From contig NZ_CP025581.1 of assembly GCF_002865585.1 (NCBI RefSeq), positions 1,984,001 to 2,048,000 on the forward strand: a stretch of DNA of 64,000 nucleotides. Direction: 5' to 3'. Numbering within the stretch: position 1 is the stretch's first letter; the number at the start of each line of letters is the position of its first letter. Below the pieces are notes generated by a model that saw only the letters and a program-made list of their open reading frames with translations, ran no database searches and had not been told where the DNA came from. Shown here piece after piece: positions 7,903 through 16,358 of this stretch. A program made the position numbers and the translations under genes. This DNA is from Nocardioides houyundeii (GTDB lineage Bacteria > Actinomycetota > Actinomycetes > Propionibacteriales > Nocardioidaceae).

Positions 7903-9255
7903 ATGGTGGATCCGCCAAGCAGCGACGTACGCCGGGCGGTGCCCCGCACCGACGTGGTGCTGGCCGATCCGCAGCTTGCCGAGGCTATCGAGCGTCTCGG
8001 CCCCGCGCTGGTCAAGCAGGCGGTCCAGCGGGCTCAGCAACGGTGCCGGACGGGCGAGGTGGCCCCGGAGTCGGTGGTGGCCGCGGCCTGCGAGGAGCTG
8101 CCCCGATCCGCGACCGCGCTGCGCCGCGTGCTCAACGCCACCGGGGTGGTGGTGCACACCAACCTCGGTCGGGCGCCGCTGTCCGCGGCCGCTGTCGAGG
8201 CGCTGGCGCTCGCTGCCGGCGCCACCGACGTGGAGCTGGACCTGGCCAGCGGCCGACGAGGACGCCGCGGCCGCTCCGCGCTGGACGCGCTCGCCGCCGC
8301 CGTGCCGGAGGCCGGCGGGGTGCACGTGGTCAACAACGGGGCCGCCGCACTGGCCCTGGTGGCCTGCGCGCTCGCCGGGCCGGGGCGACCCGACGCCCGC
8401 GACCCCGCGGCACAGCGGCGCACGGAGGTGGTGATCGCCCGGGGTGAGCTGGTCGAGATCGGCGACGGGTTCCGCATCCCCGAGCTCCTGGAGTCGGTGG
8501 GGGCCACGCTCCGCGAGGTCGGCACCACGAACCGGGTCCACCTGGCCGACTACGCCGGGGCAGTGGGTGAGCGGACCGCCTTCGTGCTCAAGGTCCATCC
8601 CTCCAACTTCGTGGTCTCCGGGTTCACCTCCTCCGTCGGTCTCGCCGAGCTCGCCACCCTGGACGCGCCGCTGGTGGCCGACATCGGCTCGGGGCTGCTC
8701 GCCCCGCACCCGCGGCTGCCCCAGGAGCCCAGCGCGGCAGCGGCGCTGCGGGCCGGCGCCGACCTGGTGACCGCCTCGGGCGACAAGCTGCTGGGCGGTC
8801 CCCAGTGTGGCTTGATGCTCGGGGACGCCGTGCTCGTCGAGCGGTTGCGACGTCACCCCTTCGCCCGTGCGCTGCGGGTCGACAAGCTCACCCTCGCCGC
8901 CCTGGAGGCGACGCTCACCGGCCCGGTGTCGCCCGTCGCGGCCGCGCTCGCCGCCTCGCGCGAGGAGCTGTGCCGCCGCGCGGAGCGGATCTGCCGCGCG
9001 GTGGCCGACGTGGTCGAGGCGACGGTGGTGACCAGCGAGGCCGCCGTCGGGGGCGGCGGGGCCCCCGGAGTCAGCCTCCCCAGCGCCGCCGTGGCGCTGC
9101 CGGTGCACCTGGCCGAGCCGCTGCGCGTCGACCCCGTGCTGCCGATCGTGGGCCGGGTGGAGCGGGGCGCCCTGCTGCTCGACCTGGTCGCCGTGGATCC
9201 CACCGAGGACGAGGCGCTCGTCGCGGCACTGCGACGCGTGGTCGCGGCGGACTGA
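7903..9255 (+). CDS. selA: L-seryl-tRNA(Sec) selenium transferase
   Basis: 450 residues. It converts Ser-tRNA(Sec) to Sec-tRNA(Sec) with selenophosphate, using PLP. The catalytic lysine is Lys295 in SGDKLLGGPQ, the same number as in E. coli SelA. Other family blocks are VLNATGVVVHTNLGRAPLS and EVGTTNRVHLADY. Start ATG at 7903 is chosen for GGGAGG about 6 bases upstream and because any longer reading would overlap selC. selB begins 3 bases after its stop. The neighbours selC, selB and selD make the assignment very secure. Confidence 0.97.
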   Translation: MVDPPSSDVRRAVPRTDVVLADPQLAEAIERLGPALVKQAVQRAQQRCRTGEVAPESVVAAACEELPRSATALRRVLNATGVVVHTNLGRAPLSAAAVEALALAAGATDVELDLASGRRGRRGRSALDALAAAVPEAGGVHVVNNGAAALALVACALAGPGRPDARDPAAQRRTEVVIARGELVEIGDGFRIPELLESVGATLREVGTTNRVHLADYAGAVGERTAFVLKVHPSNFVVSGFTSSVGLAELATLDAPLVADIGSGLLAPHPRLPQEPSAAAALRAGADLVTASGDKLLGGPQCGLMLGDAVLVERLRRHPFARALRVDKLTLAALEATLTGPVSPVAAALAASREELCRRAERICRAVADVVEATVVTSEAAVGGGGAPGVSLPSAAVALPVHLAEPLRVDPVLPIVGRVERGALLLDLVAVDPTEDEALVAALRRVVAAD

Positions 9256-9258
9256 GCG

Positions 9259-11034
9259 GTGTACGTCGTCGCCACCGCCGGGCACGTCGACCACGGCAAG
9301 TCCACCCTGGTCGACGCGTTGACCGGCATGCAGTCCGACCGGCTGGAGGAGGAGCGCCGCCGGGGGCTCTCCATCGAGCTGGGATTCGTCTGGACGCACC
9401 TGGGCGACGTCGGGGAGGTGGCCTTCGTCGACGTCCCCGGCCACGAGCGGTTCATCACCACCATGCTGGCCGGGGTCGGCCCGGTTCCGGCGGTGCTGTT
9501 CGTGGTGGCCGCGGACGACCCGTGGATGCCCCAGGCTGCCGAGCACCTCGCCGCCCTCGACGCGCTCGGCGTCCGGCATGCCCTGGTGGCGGTGACCCGG
9601 TGCGACCTGGCCGACCCTGCCGGGGCCGTGTCCCGTGCGTCCGCCGAGGTCGAGCGCACCTCGATGCGCGGCGCCCCCGTGGTCGCCGTCTCCGCGCGCA
9701 CCGGGGCCGGCCTCGACCAGCTCCGGTCCCAGCTGACCGCCATGGTCGGTGCGCTCCCCCAACCCGACCCGGACGCCGGCGTGCGGTTCTGGGTGGACCG
9801 TCGCTTCACCGTGCGCGGCGCGGGCACCGTGGTCACCGGCACCCTCCCGGCCGGTCGGGTCGCCCGCGGTGACGAGCTTGAGCTGGGCGGTGTCCGGCTG
9901 CGGGTGCGGGGCGTTCAGTCGCTGGGGCAACCGGTCGAGGCGGCCACCGGGGTCTCCCGGGTAGCGCTCAACCTCGCCGGTGACGAGGTCGCACAGGTGG
10001 ACCGGGGCAGCGTGCTGGTGACCCCGGACGCCTACCACCACACGAAGGTGCTGGACGTCCGGCTGACCGGCGGCCACCAGCGGGAGGACCGACTGCCCGG
10101 GCACCTGCAGCTGCACGTCGGGGCAACGGACGTGCAGGCGCAGGTCCGCCCCCTGGCGGCCGACCTCGACCCCGACCTGGTCCGCCTCAGCCTCGAGCGC
10201 CCGCTACCGCTGCGGGTCGGTGACCGGGCACTCCTGCGGGACCCCGGAAGCAGGACGGTCTGGGGTGTGCACGTGCTCGATCCCGCCCCTCCCCCGTTGG
10301 GGCGCCGTGGCGCCGGCCGCGCGCGGGCCCGGCAGCTGGCCGACGTGACCGGTGTCCCGGACGTGGTGTCGGAGATCGCCCGGCGAGGCCTGGTGGACGA
10401 CCGCACGCTCCGCCGGATCGGCGTACCGGTGGACGGGCCGCCGTCCGGCGCGGTGCGCGCTGGCGGGTGGTGGCTCAGCGCGGAGCGTGCCGAACGGGCC
10501 GCCCGTGAAACGGCCCGGATGGTCGCCGAGCACGACGCGGCGCAGCCGCTGGACCCCGGGCTGCCGCTGACCGTGCTGGCCGATCGCCTGGGCCTGCCGT
10601 CGGCGGAGCTGGTGTCAGCCGTCGTCGCCGCGCCGTTGCGGGTGGCGGGCGGGCGGGTCCGGGCACAGGCCCCGGCCGCCTCTCTGCCGCCCGAGGTGGA
10701 GCGTGCCGTGACCGCCCTGGAGCAGGAGCTCGCCGTTTCCCCGTTCGCCGCGCCGACCGCGGAACGGCTGGCCGAGCTGGGCCTCGACGTACGCCGGGTC
10801 GCCGTCGCAGCCAAGGCCGGGCGGTTGCTGCGGGTCGCGCCCGGGATCCTGCTCCTGCCGGGCGCCGAGCAGCAGGCGGTGGACCTGCTGTCCGGCCTGC
10901 CTCAGCCCTTCACCACCAGCCAGGCGCGGCAGCGCCTGGCCACCACGCGCCGGGTCGCCCTGCCCCTGCTCGACGCCCTGGACCGGCGGGGGCTCACCCG
11001 CCGGCTGCCGGACGACCGGCGCGAGCTCTGCTGA
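9259..11034 (+). CDS. selB: selenocysteine-specific translation elongation factor SelB
   Basis: 591 residues, GTG start 3 bases after selA. The GTPase domain has G1 GHVDHGKS (residues 8-15) and G3 DVPGHE (58-63); the G4 position reads TRCD (113-116) instead of the usual N/TKxD. Elongation-factor beta-barrel domains follow (FTVRGAGTVVTGTLPAG), and then C-terminal winged-helix repeats with alternating Leu/Ala-rich helices that in this family bind the SECIS hairpin. It carries Sec-tRNA(Sec) to the ribosome at UGA codons. It ends 8 bases from the converging phosphatase gene; no terminator hairpin is obvious between them. Confidence 0.95.
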   Translation: MYVVATAGHVDHGKSTLVDALTGMQSDRLEEERRRGLSIELGFVWTHLGDVGEVAFVDVPGHERFITTMLAGVGPVPAVLFVVAADDPWMPQAAEHLAALDALGVRHALVAVTRCDLADPAGAVSRASAEVERTSMRGAPVVAVSARTGAGLDQLRSQLTAMVGALPQPDPDAGVRFWVDRRFTVRGAGTVVTGTLPAGRVARGDELELGGVRLRVRGVQSLGQPVEAATGVSRVALNLAGDEVAQVDRGSVLVTPDAYHHTKVLDVRLTGGHQREDRLPGHLQLHVGATDVQAQVRPLAADLDPDLVRLSLERPLPLRVGDRALLRDPGSRTVWGVHVLDPAPPPLGRRGAGRARARQLADVTGVPDVVSEIARRGLVDDRTLRRIGVPVDGPPSGAVRAGGWWLSAERAERAARETARMVAEHDAAQPLDPGLPLTVLADRLGLPSAELVSAVVAAPLRVAGGRVRAQAPAASLPPEVERAVTALEQELAVSPFAAPTAERLAELGLDVRRVAVAAKAGRLLRVAPGILLLPGAEQQAVDLLSGLPQPFTTSQARQRLATTRRVALPLLDALDRRGLTRRLPDDRRELC

Positions 11035-11041
11035 GCAAGGC

Positions 11042-12349
11042 TCAGTCGAGGGCCTCGCTCGCACGCGTGGGGTCCGCCCCCGACACCACGTCCCGCGTCT
11101 CGTCGTGGCTTCCGTGCCAGTCCAGCACCAGCACCGTGGCGTCATCCTCCAACGCGTGCCCCGCTGCCACGAGGGCACTGTCCGCGAGCGCCCGCACGAC
11201 CTCGCGCGGATGTAGGTCGCCGGTCTCCCGGATCGCCCCGGCGAGGTCGATCCCGGCGACGTTGCGTTCCAGCATGCCGTCGGTGACGAAGACGACCCGG
11301 TCTCCCGGCTCGAGGTTCACACTGGTGCTGCCGTAGGTGCTCTCGGTGAACAGGCCGAAGGGCAGGTCCACGCCGAGCTCCAGCGGCACGACCGCCGAGT
11401 CGCGCAGGAGGAAGGGCAGGACGTGACCGGCGTTGACCAGCTCCAGGACGCCCGTCCTGAGCTCGAGTCGGCCCATCACGCCGGTGACGAAGTCATCGCC
11501 GTCGTGACTGGCCGCGTGGACGGACAGTGCGACGTTGGTCGCGGCCGCCTGGTCCAGGAGCGAAAGTCCGCGCCGGCGCGCGCCCCTCATCCCCCCGAGG
11601 CAGACGCTCGCCGTGAGGGCGGCGTTGACTCCATGGCCCATGGCGTCGGTGAGCGAGAGCTGCAGGGAGTCGCGGGCCAAGCTGTAGTCGAAGGTGTCCC
11701 CGCCGATGCTTGCGGCCGGTTCGAGCCACCCCGCGAGGGTGAACGCTGCTGCCTCGCAGGTCCGAGCCTCGGGCAGCAGACGCTGCTGGATCTCGGCCGA
11801 CAGGCTGAACTCGCGGCTGCGCTGTCCCCACTCGAACAGGTCGGTGTGCCGACGGTTGGCGATCACCACGAACGCCAGCAGGTGCGCCACCTGCGCGATC
11901 TCGGTGACGACGGCGTCGTCGGGCTCGACGGGCAGGAACATCTCCAGCAGCCCGATCGACTCACCGCGTTCGGTCACCGGTGCCAGCACCCGCCAGGTGT
12001 CGAGGACGAATGCGCCCACGCCGTCCGGCGGCACCACCCGGACCTGCTGGGTGCGCACGGTCTGCTCCTCCAGCCCGCCGTCGAACGGCACCACCGTGGC
12101 CGACTCCTCCTCGTCACGACGCTCACCCGTGACAGGCCCATCAGGCTGGGCGGCGGTGCTGGGCACCAGCGGCACGTGGGCCAGCCGGACCAGGGCCCGC
12201 CCCGACATGTCGGTGACGAGGAACGACACTGCGGACGCGCCGAAGGCGAGGCCGAGCTCGCGGGCCACCTGTTCCACTGCCTCGACCGGAGAGGCGGCCT
12301 CCGCGGCCTCCAGGAAACGTCTGACGTCCGTGAGCCTGTGACGTTCCAT
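11042..12349 (-). CDS. GAF-domain PP2C-family (SpoIIE/RsbU-type) protein phosphatase
   Basis: 435 residues. Residues about 1-170 resemble a GAF sensor domain (EAVEQVARELGLAFGASAVSF). From about residue 190 there is a PP2C/SpoIIE phosphatase domain with metal-binding motifs SIGGDTFDY, LTDAMGHG, LVNAGHVLPFLL and VVFVTDGMLE. Such proteins dephosphorylate anti-sigma-factor antagonists or similar partners in actinobacteria. No anti-sigma or antagonist gene lies next to it, so its target is unknown. Start ATG at 12349 is supported by a TATGCT box 6 bases upstream; the open frame continues further upstream but lacks a supported start. Confidence 0.85.
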   Translation of the reverse strand: MERHRLTDVRRFLEAAEAASPVEAVEQVARELGLAFGASAVSFLVTDMSGRALVRLAHVPLVPSTAAQPDGPVTGERRDEEESATVVPFDGGLEEQTVRTQQVRVVPPDGVGAFVLDTWRVLAPVTERGESIGLLEMFLPVEPDDAVVTEIAQVAHLLAFVVIANRRHTDLFEWGQRSREFSLSAEIQQRLLPEARTCEAAAFTLAGWLEPAASIGGDTFDYSLARDSLQLSLTDAMGHGVNAALTASVCLGGMRGARRRGLSLLDQAAATNVALSVHAASHDGDDFVTGVMGRLELRTGVLELVNAGHVLPFLLRDSAVVPLELGVDLPFGLFTESTYGSTSVNLEPGDRVVFVTDGMLERNVAGIDLAGAIRETGDLHPREVVRALADSALVAAGHALEDDATVLVLDWHGSHDETRDVVSGADPTRASEALD

Positions 12350-12355
12350 TCGCGG

Positions 12356-12361
12356 AGCATA
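12356..12361 (-). promoter_or_regulatory. leaderless -10 box before the GAF/PP2C phosphatase gene
   Basis: TATGCT on the minus strand ends 6 bases before the ATG at 12349. Confidence 0.5.
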
Positions 12362-12371
12362 ACGGTAGGAC

Positions 12372-12870
12372 GTGAGGCATCCTGTGGCGGTGGAGCACAA
12401 CCGTGGCCGCCAGCGCGGCGCCCTGACGGACTGGAACGACGCACGTGGCTTCGGCTTCATCTCACCGAGTGCCGGGGGGCCGCGGGTGTTCGCCCACGTG
12501 AGCTGCTTCCCGACCGGCGGGCGACCGGTGACCGGTCGTGAGGTCACCTTTGTCGCCTCCCGGGACGACCGGGGCCGCCCGCGTGCCGACCAGGTGCGGT
12601 ACGTCGGGGTCGGGCGGCTCGAGTCGCGGGCTGTACGGCGCCGACAAGGCGGCGGCTCAGCAGGGCAGGCGACGAACCCCGGAGTCCACACTGCACCTGA
12701 TCGGGCTGGCGGGCGGATGGCCGGGCGCGCTCATCGCGCGGCAGCTCTTCCGGCACAAGACGGTCAAGCAGCCGTTCAGCACGATCTTCTGGGGCACGGT
12801 CGCCGTCAACTGCGGGGCACTCGCCTGCCTCTGGATGGTCCCGACCCTCAGCTCCTTGCTCGCTGCGTGA
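12372..12870 (+). pseudogene. cold-shock domain/DUF1294 membrane protein, frameshifted with internal deletion
   Basis: The first frame, from GTG at 12372, encodes a cold-shock-like domain (ALTDWNDARGFGFISPS, PRVFAHVSCFP). Around 12625 the similarity jumps to another frame, where a DUF1294 C-terminus begins (LYGADKAAAQQGRRRTPES, GGWPGALIARQLFRHKT) and ends at the stop 12868-12870. In intact actinobacterial CSD-DUF1294 proteins one or two membrane helices lie between the two parts; they are missing here. A deletion that also changed the frame is the simplest reading. The two halves could still be made separately, but neither would be a complete protein. The start codon is uncertain. Confidence 0.7.
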
Positions 12871-13750
12871 CGGCGATGCACCCCAGGACCACCACGCCCG
12901 TCACCGGGACCGATGCCGGGAGGTGCTCGCCGAGCAGCAGGACGGCCCACACCACGGTGAACAGGGGCTGCGCCAGCTGCAGCTGGCTGGCCCGGGCGAC
13001 CCCGATCAGGCCCATGCCTCGGTACCACACGACGAAGCCAAGGAACTGGGACACCGCTCCCACGTAGAGCATCCCGCCGAGTGCGGTCCCGGTGAGGTGC
13101 ACGGGCTCGTGCTGCACGGCGAGCAGCGCGATCGCGGCGTTCACCGGCACCGCGAGGACCACAGCCCAGGCAATGACCTGCCAGCTCGGCAGGTGGCCCG
13201 CGAGACGTCCCCCTTCGGCGTAGCCGGCCGCACACAGCGCCAGCGCGGCGAACAGGAGCAGATCCGCACCACTCGGGGTCCCCTGGTTCTGGGACAGGGT
13301 GAACAGGACCACCGCCGCCGCCCCGGTGCCGGCCGCCCCCCAGAACACGGCCGAGTGTCGCTGTCCGGTGCGCCAGGAGGAGATGGCCGCGGTGGCGACG
13401 GGCAGGCATCCGATGACCACCGCGGAGTGCGCCGTGGTGGAGGTCTGGAGCGCCAGGGTGGTGAGCAGCGGGAAGCCCACGACGCATCCCAGCGCCACCA
13501 CGACCAGGCCGGTCCAGTCCACGCGGCTCGGGCGGGATGCGCGCATCCCGACGAGTGCGCCACCCGCCAGCACCCCGGCCAGCAGGCCCCGCCCGCCGGT
13601 CGTCGTCCAGGGCCCGAGGCCGTCGAGCGCCCACACCGTGGCGGGGAAGCTGAAGGAGAAGGCCAGCACGCCCAGTCCGGCCAGCGTCACGCCCGAGAAC
13701 GTGGATGGCGGCACGAGGTAACCGGCAATAGCGCTATTCTGATCCGTCAT
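12848..13750 (-). CDS. EamA-family (DMT superfamily) transporter
   Basis: 300 residues with about ten hydrophobic helices in two EamA repeats (GLGVLAFSFSFPATV; LYVGAVSQFLGFVVWYRGMG), typical of drug/metabolite or amino-acid exporters. The ATG at 13750 overlaps the ATG of the divergent MocR regulator, and a -10-like TATCGT lies 5 bases upstream. A GTG at 13714 is an alternative start that would leave the palindrome at 13727-13738 outside the gene. Pairing with a MocR regulator suggests export of an amine or amino acid sensed by that regulator. Its 3' end overlaps the broken DUF1294 gene by 23 bases. Confidence 0.85.
   Translation of the reverse strand: MTDQNSAIAGYLVPPSTFSGVTLAGLGVLAFSFSFPATVWALDGLGPWTTTGGRGLLAGVLAGGALVGMRASRPSRVDWTGLVVVALGCVVGFPLLTTLALQTSTTAHSAVVIGCLPVATAAISSWRTGQRHSAVFWGAAGTGAAAVVLFTLSQNQGTPSGADLLLFAALALCAAGYAEGGRLAGHLPSWQVIAWAVVLAVPVNAAIALLAVQHEPVHLTGTALGGMLYVGAVSQFLGFVVWYRGMGLIGVARASQLQLAQPLFTVVWAVLLLGEHLPASVPVTGVVVLGCIAVTQRARS
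13727..13738. promoter_or_regulatory. 12-bp perfect palindrome, probable MocR operator
   Basis: AATAGCGCTATT is its own reverse complement and lies in a locally AT-rich patch 10 bases before the mocR start. Its right half overlaps the mocR -10-like box (TATTCT, 13735-13740). If the EamA gene starts at 13750, the palindrome lies in its first codons. Binding by the adjacent regulator is inferred from position. Confidence 0.5.
13735..13740 (+). promoter_or_regulatory. leaderless -10 box of the MocR regulator gene
   Basis: TATTCT ends 8 bases before the ATG at 13749; there is no Shine-Dalgarno sequence. Confidence 0.45.
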
Positions 13751-15188
13751 GAAACACGATAGCAGCGCGGCCGGCACCCTGGCGGAGGAGCTCGCGGCAG
13801 AGATCGAGATGCTGCCGGAGGGCCGACGCGTGCCGTCGCAGCGCGTGCTGGTGCGCCGGTTCGGCGCGAGCGCCACCACGGTCGCCCAGGCGCTGCGACT
13901 GCTGACCCAGCGCGGACTGGTCGAGACACATCCCGGCTCCGGGACGTTTCGCGCCCGGACCGAACGCCCGGTCGCGTCGGGTGACACCTCCTGGCAGGAG
14001 GCCGCCCTCGAGCTCACCGAGGGACTCCGGGAGGGCGAGGGCACCCGCAGGTTCGGCGGTCCCGGCCTGGCCGACGTACTCGACGCACACGGGCCCGACG
14101 TGATCGACCTCAACGGCGGCTACCTGCACCCCGAGCTCCAACCGTCCCAGCTGCTCCGCGCGGCACTGACCCGGGCCGCCAAGCGGGTCGAGTCCTGGGA
14201 GCGGCCACCGGCCGGCGGGATCCCGGAGCTGCGCGACTGGTTCGCCCGCGACATCGGCGGAGGGCTCGGACGCAGCGACGTCCTGGTGTGCGGCGCCGGT
14301 CAGGCTGCCCTGGCCACGACGATGCGGGCACTCGCCCAGCCGGGCGACCCGGTGGTCGTGGAGTCCCCCACGTATCCGGGCACCATGGCGGCCGCCCTCG
14401 CCGCGGGCCTGAGACCCGTCCCGGTCCCGCTCGATGCGGAGGGGATCCTCCCTCAGCACCTCGACGACGCGCTGGCCCGAGCGCGAGCGCGGGTCGTCGT
14501 CGTCCAACCCAGGTGGCACAACCCCACCGGCGTCTCGATGAGCCCGGGCCGGCGCGCCGAGGTACGCAGCATCGCCAAGGCGCATGACGCCTTCGTGATC
14601 GAGGACGACTTCGTGCGGCACCTGGACCACGCCGACGCGCCGGTGCCGAGCGCGCCGATGGTCGCCGACGACGCGGACGGCACCGTGGTCCACATCCGAT
14701 CCCTGACCAAGGCCACCTCGCCCAACCTCCGCATCGGGGGAATCGCGGCCCGTGGCCCCGTCGTCGACAGGCTGCGCGCCGCCCTGCTGGTCGACACCAT
14801 CCTCACCCCCGCTCCCCTGCAGCTCGCGGCGCTCGAGGTGGTGACCTCCTCGGGCTGGCGCCGGCACCTCACGACGCTGGGCGTGCAGCTGCACGAGCGC
14901 CGCGAGATCGCGGCACGGGCCGCCGTGGACACGTTCGGCGAGGGCTGTCTGCCCACCGCGCCGCGCGGCGGCTACCACCTCTGGGTCGCCCTGCCGCGGC
15001 ACACCGACGGAGCGGCCCTGGCCCGCCGGGCGCTGACCCTGGGCGTCGCCGTCACTCCCGGGTCCAACTACTACCTGCCCGGCACCGAGCCCCGTCCCAA
15101 CCTGCGGTTGAGCTACGTGGCCACGCCCAGCGGCGCGGACCTCGAGAGCGGCATCCGCCGCTTGCGCGACCTGCTCCCGCCCTCCTGA
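13749..15188 (+). CDS. MocR/PdxR-type regulator: GntR winged helix fused to a class-I aminotransferase domain
   Basis: 479 residues. Residues about 1-70 form a GntR-type winged helix (RRFGASATTVAQALRLLTQRG, ending HPGSGTF). From about 85 onward there is a fold-type-I aminotransferase domain with QPRWHNPTGVSMSPGR and the PLP-binding lysine Lys321 in SLTKATSPNLRIGG. These chimeric regulators sense PLP or an amino compound as an external aldimine. It diverges from the EamA exporter with no intergenic space, so it probably controls itself and the exporter. Confidence 0.93.
   Translation: MKHDSSAAGTLAEELAAEIEMLPEGRRVPSQRVLVRRFGASATTVAQALRLLTQRGLVETHPGSGTFRARTERPVASGDTSWQEAALELTEGLREGEGTRRFGGPGLADVLDAHGPDVIDLNGGYLHPELQPSQLLRAALTRAAKRVESWERPPAGGIPELRDWFARDIGGGLGRSDVLVCGAGQAALATTMRALAQPGDPVVVESPTYPGTMAAALAAGLRPVPVPLDAEGILPQHLDDALARARARVVVVQPRWHNPTGVSMSPGRRAEVRSIAKAHDAFVIEDDFVRHLDHADAPVPSAPMVADDADGTVVHIRSLTKATSPNLRIGGIAARGPVVDRLRAALLVDTILTPAPLQLAALEVVTSSGWRRHLTTLGVQLHERREIAARAAVDTFGEGCLPTAPRGGYHLWVALPRHTDGAALARRALTLGVAVTPGSNYYLPGTEPRPNLRLSYVATPSGADLESGIRRLRDLLPPS
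13756..13761 (-). promoter_or_regulatory. possible leaderless -10 box of the EamA transporter gene
   Basis: TATCGT on the minus strand ends 5 bases before the ATG at 13750 and lies inside the coding start of mocR. Confidence 0.3.
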
Positions 15189-15277
15189 GGCTCCCCCTGC
15201 CCGCTCCCCGCCGACCCGGCTACGCTCGAGCAGACGCCGACCGGCCCCATCCAGATCGTTTGTGAACGGAGCACCCC

Positions 15278-15748
15278 ATGGCACGCACGATCGCCACCAA
15301 CAACCACGTCGACCTCGACGGGCTGCTCGAGTTCGTCCGCCCTCGGCACCGGATGCTGCTGATCACGCAGCGCGCGGACGGGACCCCGCAGGCATCGCCG
15401 GTGACCGGCGGCGTGGACGACGCCGGCCGCCTGGTGATCTCCAGCTATCCCGAGCGCGCCAAGACCCGCAACGCACGACGGCGTCCCCAGGTCGACGTCG
15501 TGGTCGTCTCGGACGAGTGGAACGGCCCGTGGGTGCAGGTCTCCGGCACCTGCGAGGTCCTCGACGCCACGGCAGGCGAGGAAGCCCTGGACGCCTTCGT
15601 CGAGTACTTCCGCAACATCGCCGGGGAGCACTCCGACTGGGCGGAGTACCGCCAGGCGATGCTGGACCAGGGCAAGTCGCTGCTGCGCATCACGCCCACC
15701 ACGTGGGGTCCCGTGGCCACCGGCGGCTTCCCGGCGTCCTCGGCCTGA
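15278..15748 (+). CDS. PPOX-class flavin/F420-dependent oxidoreductase
   Basis: 156 residues, within the usual size of single-domain pyridoxamine-5'-phosphate-oxidase-fold proteins. Seen: HRMLLITQRADGTPQASPVTGG at the N-terminal strand pair, ISSYPERAKTRNARR (phosphate-binding region) and WVQVSGTCEVLD. Actinobacterial members use FMN or F420; which one cannot be told from the sequence. Start ATG at 15278 has CGGAG about 8 bases upstream. Monocistronic by appearance; the next gene is 40 bases on. Confidence 0.85.
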   Translation: MARTIATNNHVDLDGLLEFVRPRHRMLLITQRADGTPQASPVTGGVDDAGRLVISSYPERAKTRNARRRPQVDVVVVSDEWNGPWVQVSGTCEVLDATAGEEALDAFVEYFRNIAGEHSDWAEYRQAMLDQGKSLLRITPTTWGPVATGGFPASSA

Positions 15749-15788
15749 GCCGCACTCCGGGGCCACGACCGGACACCGGAGACCCGCG

Positions 15789-16358
15789 ATGCGGATCGCG
15801 ACGGCCACCAGCGCCGGCCGCGTGGGCCGGGAGAACGAGGACTTCGTCGGGGCGGTGCCCGGCGCCGCCGTGCTGGTCGATGGTGCCGGCATCCCGGGTT
15901 CCCAGCACCTGTGCCGGCACGGCGTGGCCTGGTACGCCCAGCTGCTCGGGGGCACCCTGCTCGCACAGCTGGCGTCGCCTGACCCCAGGCACGGCCGAGT
16001 CCCAGCGCGCCCGCCGGGCGGCGGGCGCCGGCATGCGGGAGCGGCGCAACCAGCCCGGCGGCTACTGGGTCGCCAAGGAGGATCCGCGCGCCGCGTCCGA
16101 GGCCGTCACCGGGAGCACGCCGGTGCACCAGCTGCGTGGGGCGGCCCTGCTCAGCAACGGCGCGAGCCGCCTGGTGGACCCCTACGGCCTGGCCCGATGG
16201 CCCGAGGCCGTGGCGCTGCTGCGACGCGCGGACGGCCCCAGACGTTCCTCGGATGGGTCCGGCGGGCCGAGTCCGAGCCGGGCGCCGCCGAGCAGCTCCC
16301 AGGAGCCGACTCCCCGGACGACGCGACCGCGGCGTACTGGGCGAGGATGGGGGCATGA
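15789..16358 (+). pseudogene. PP2C-like phosphatase-domain protein, internally deleted and frameshifted
   Basis: The start (MRIATATSAGRVGRENEDFV, LVDGAGIPG) matches the N-terminus of actinobacterial PP2C-like proteins of about 260-280 residues. After LASPD near 15985 the similarity moves to another frame (MRERRNQPGGYWVAKEDP, LRGAALLSNGASRLVDPYG), and near 16240 it returns to the first frame (FLGWVRRAESEP, DDATAAYWARMGA). About 100 central residues are missing, so two frame changes flank or follow a deletion. The stop still overlaps the next start (ATGA), a trace of former translational coupling. The product cannot be a working PP2C enzyme. Confidence 0.7.
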
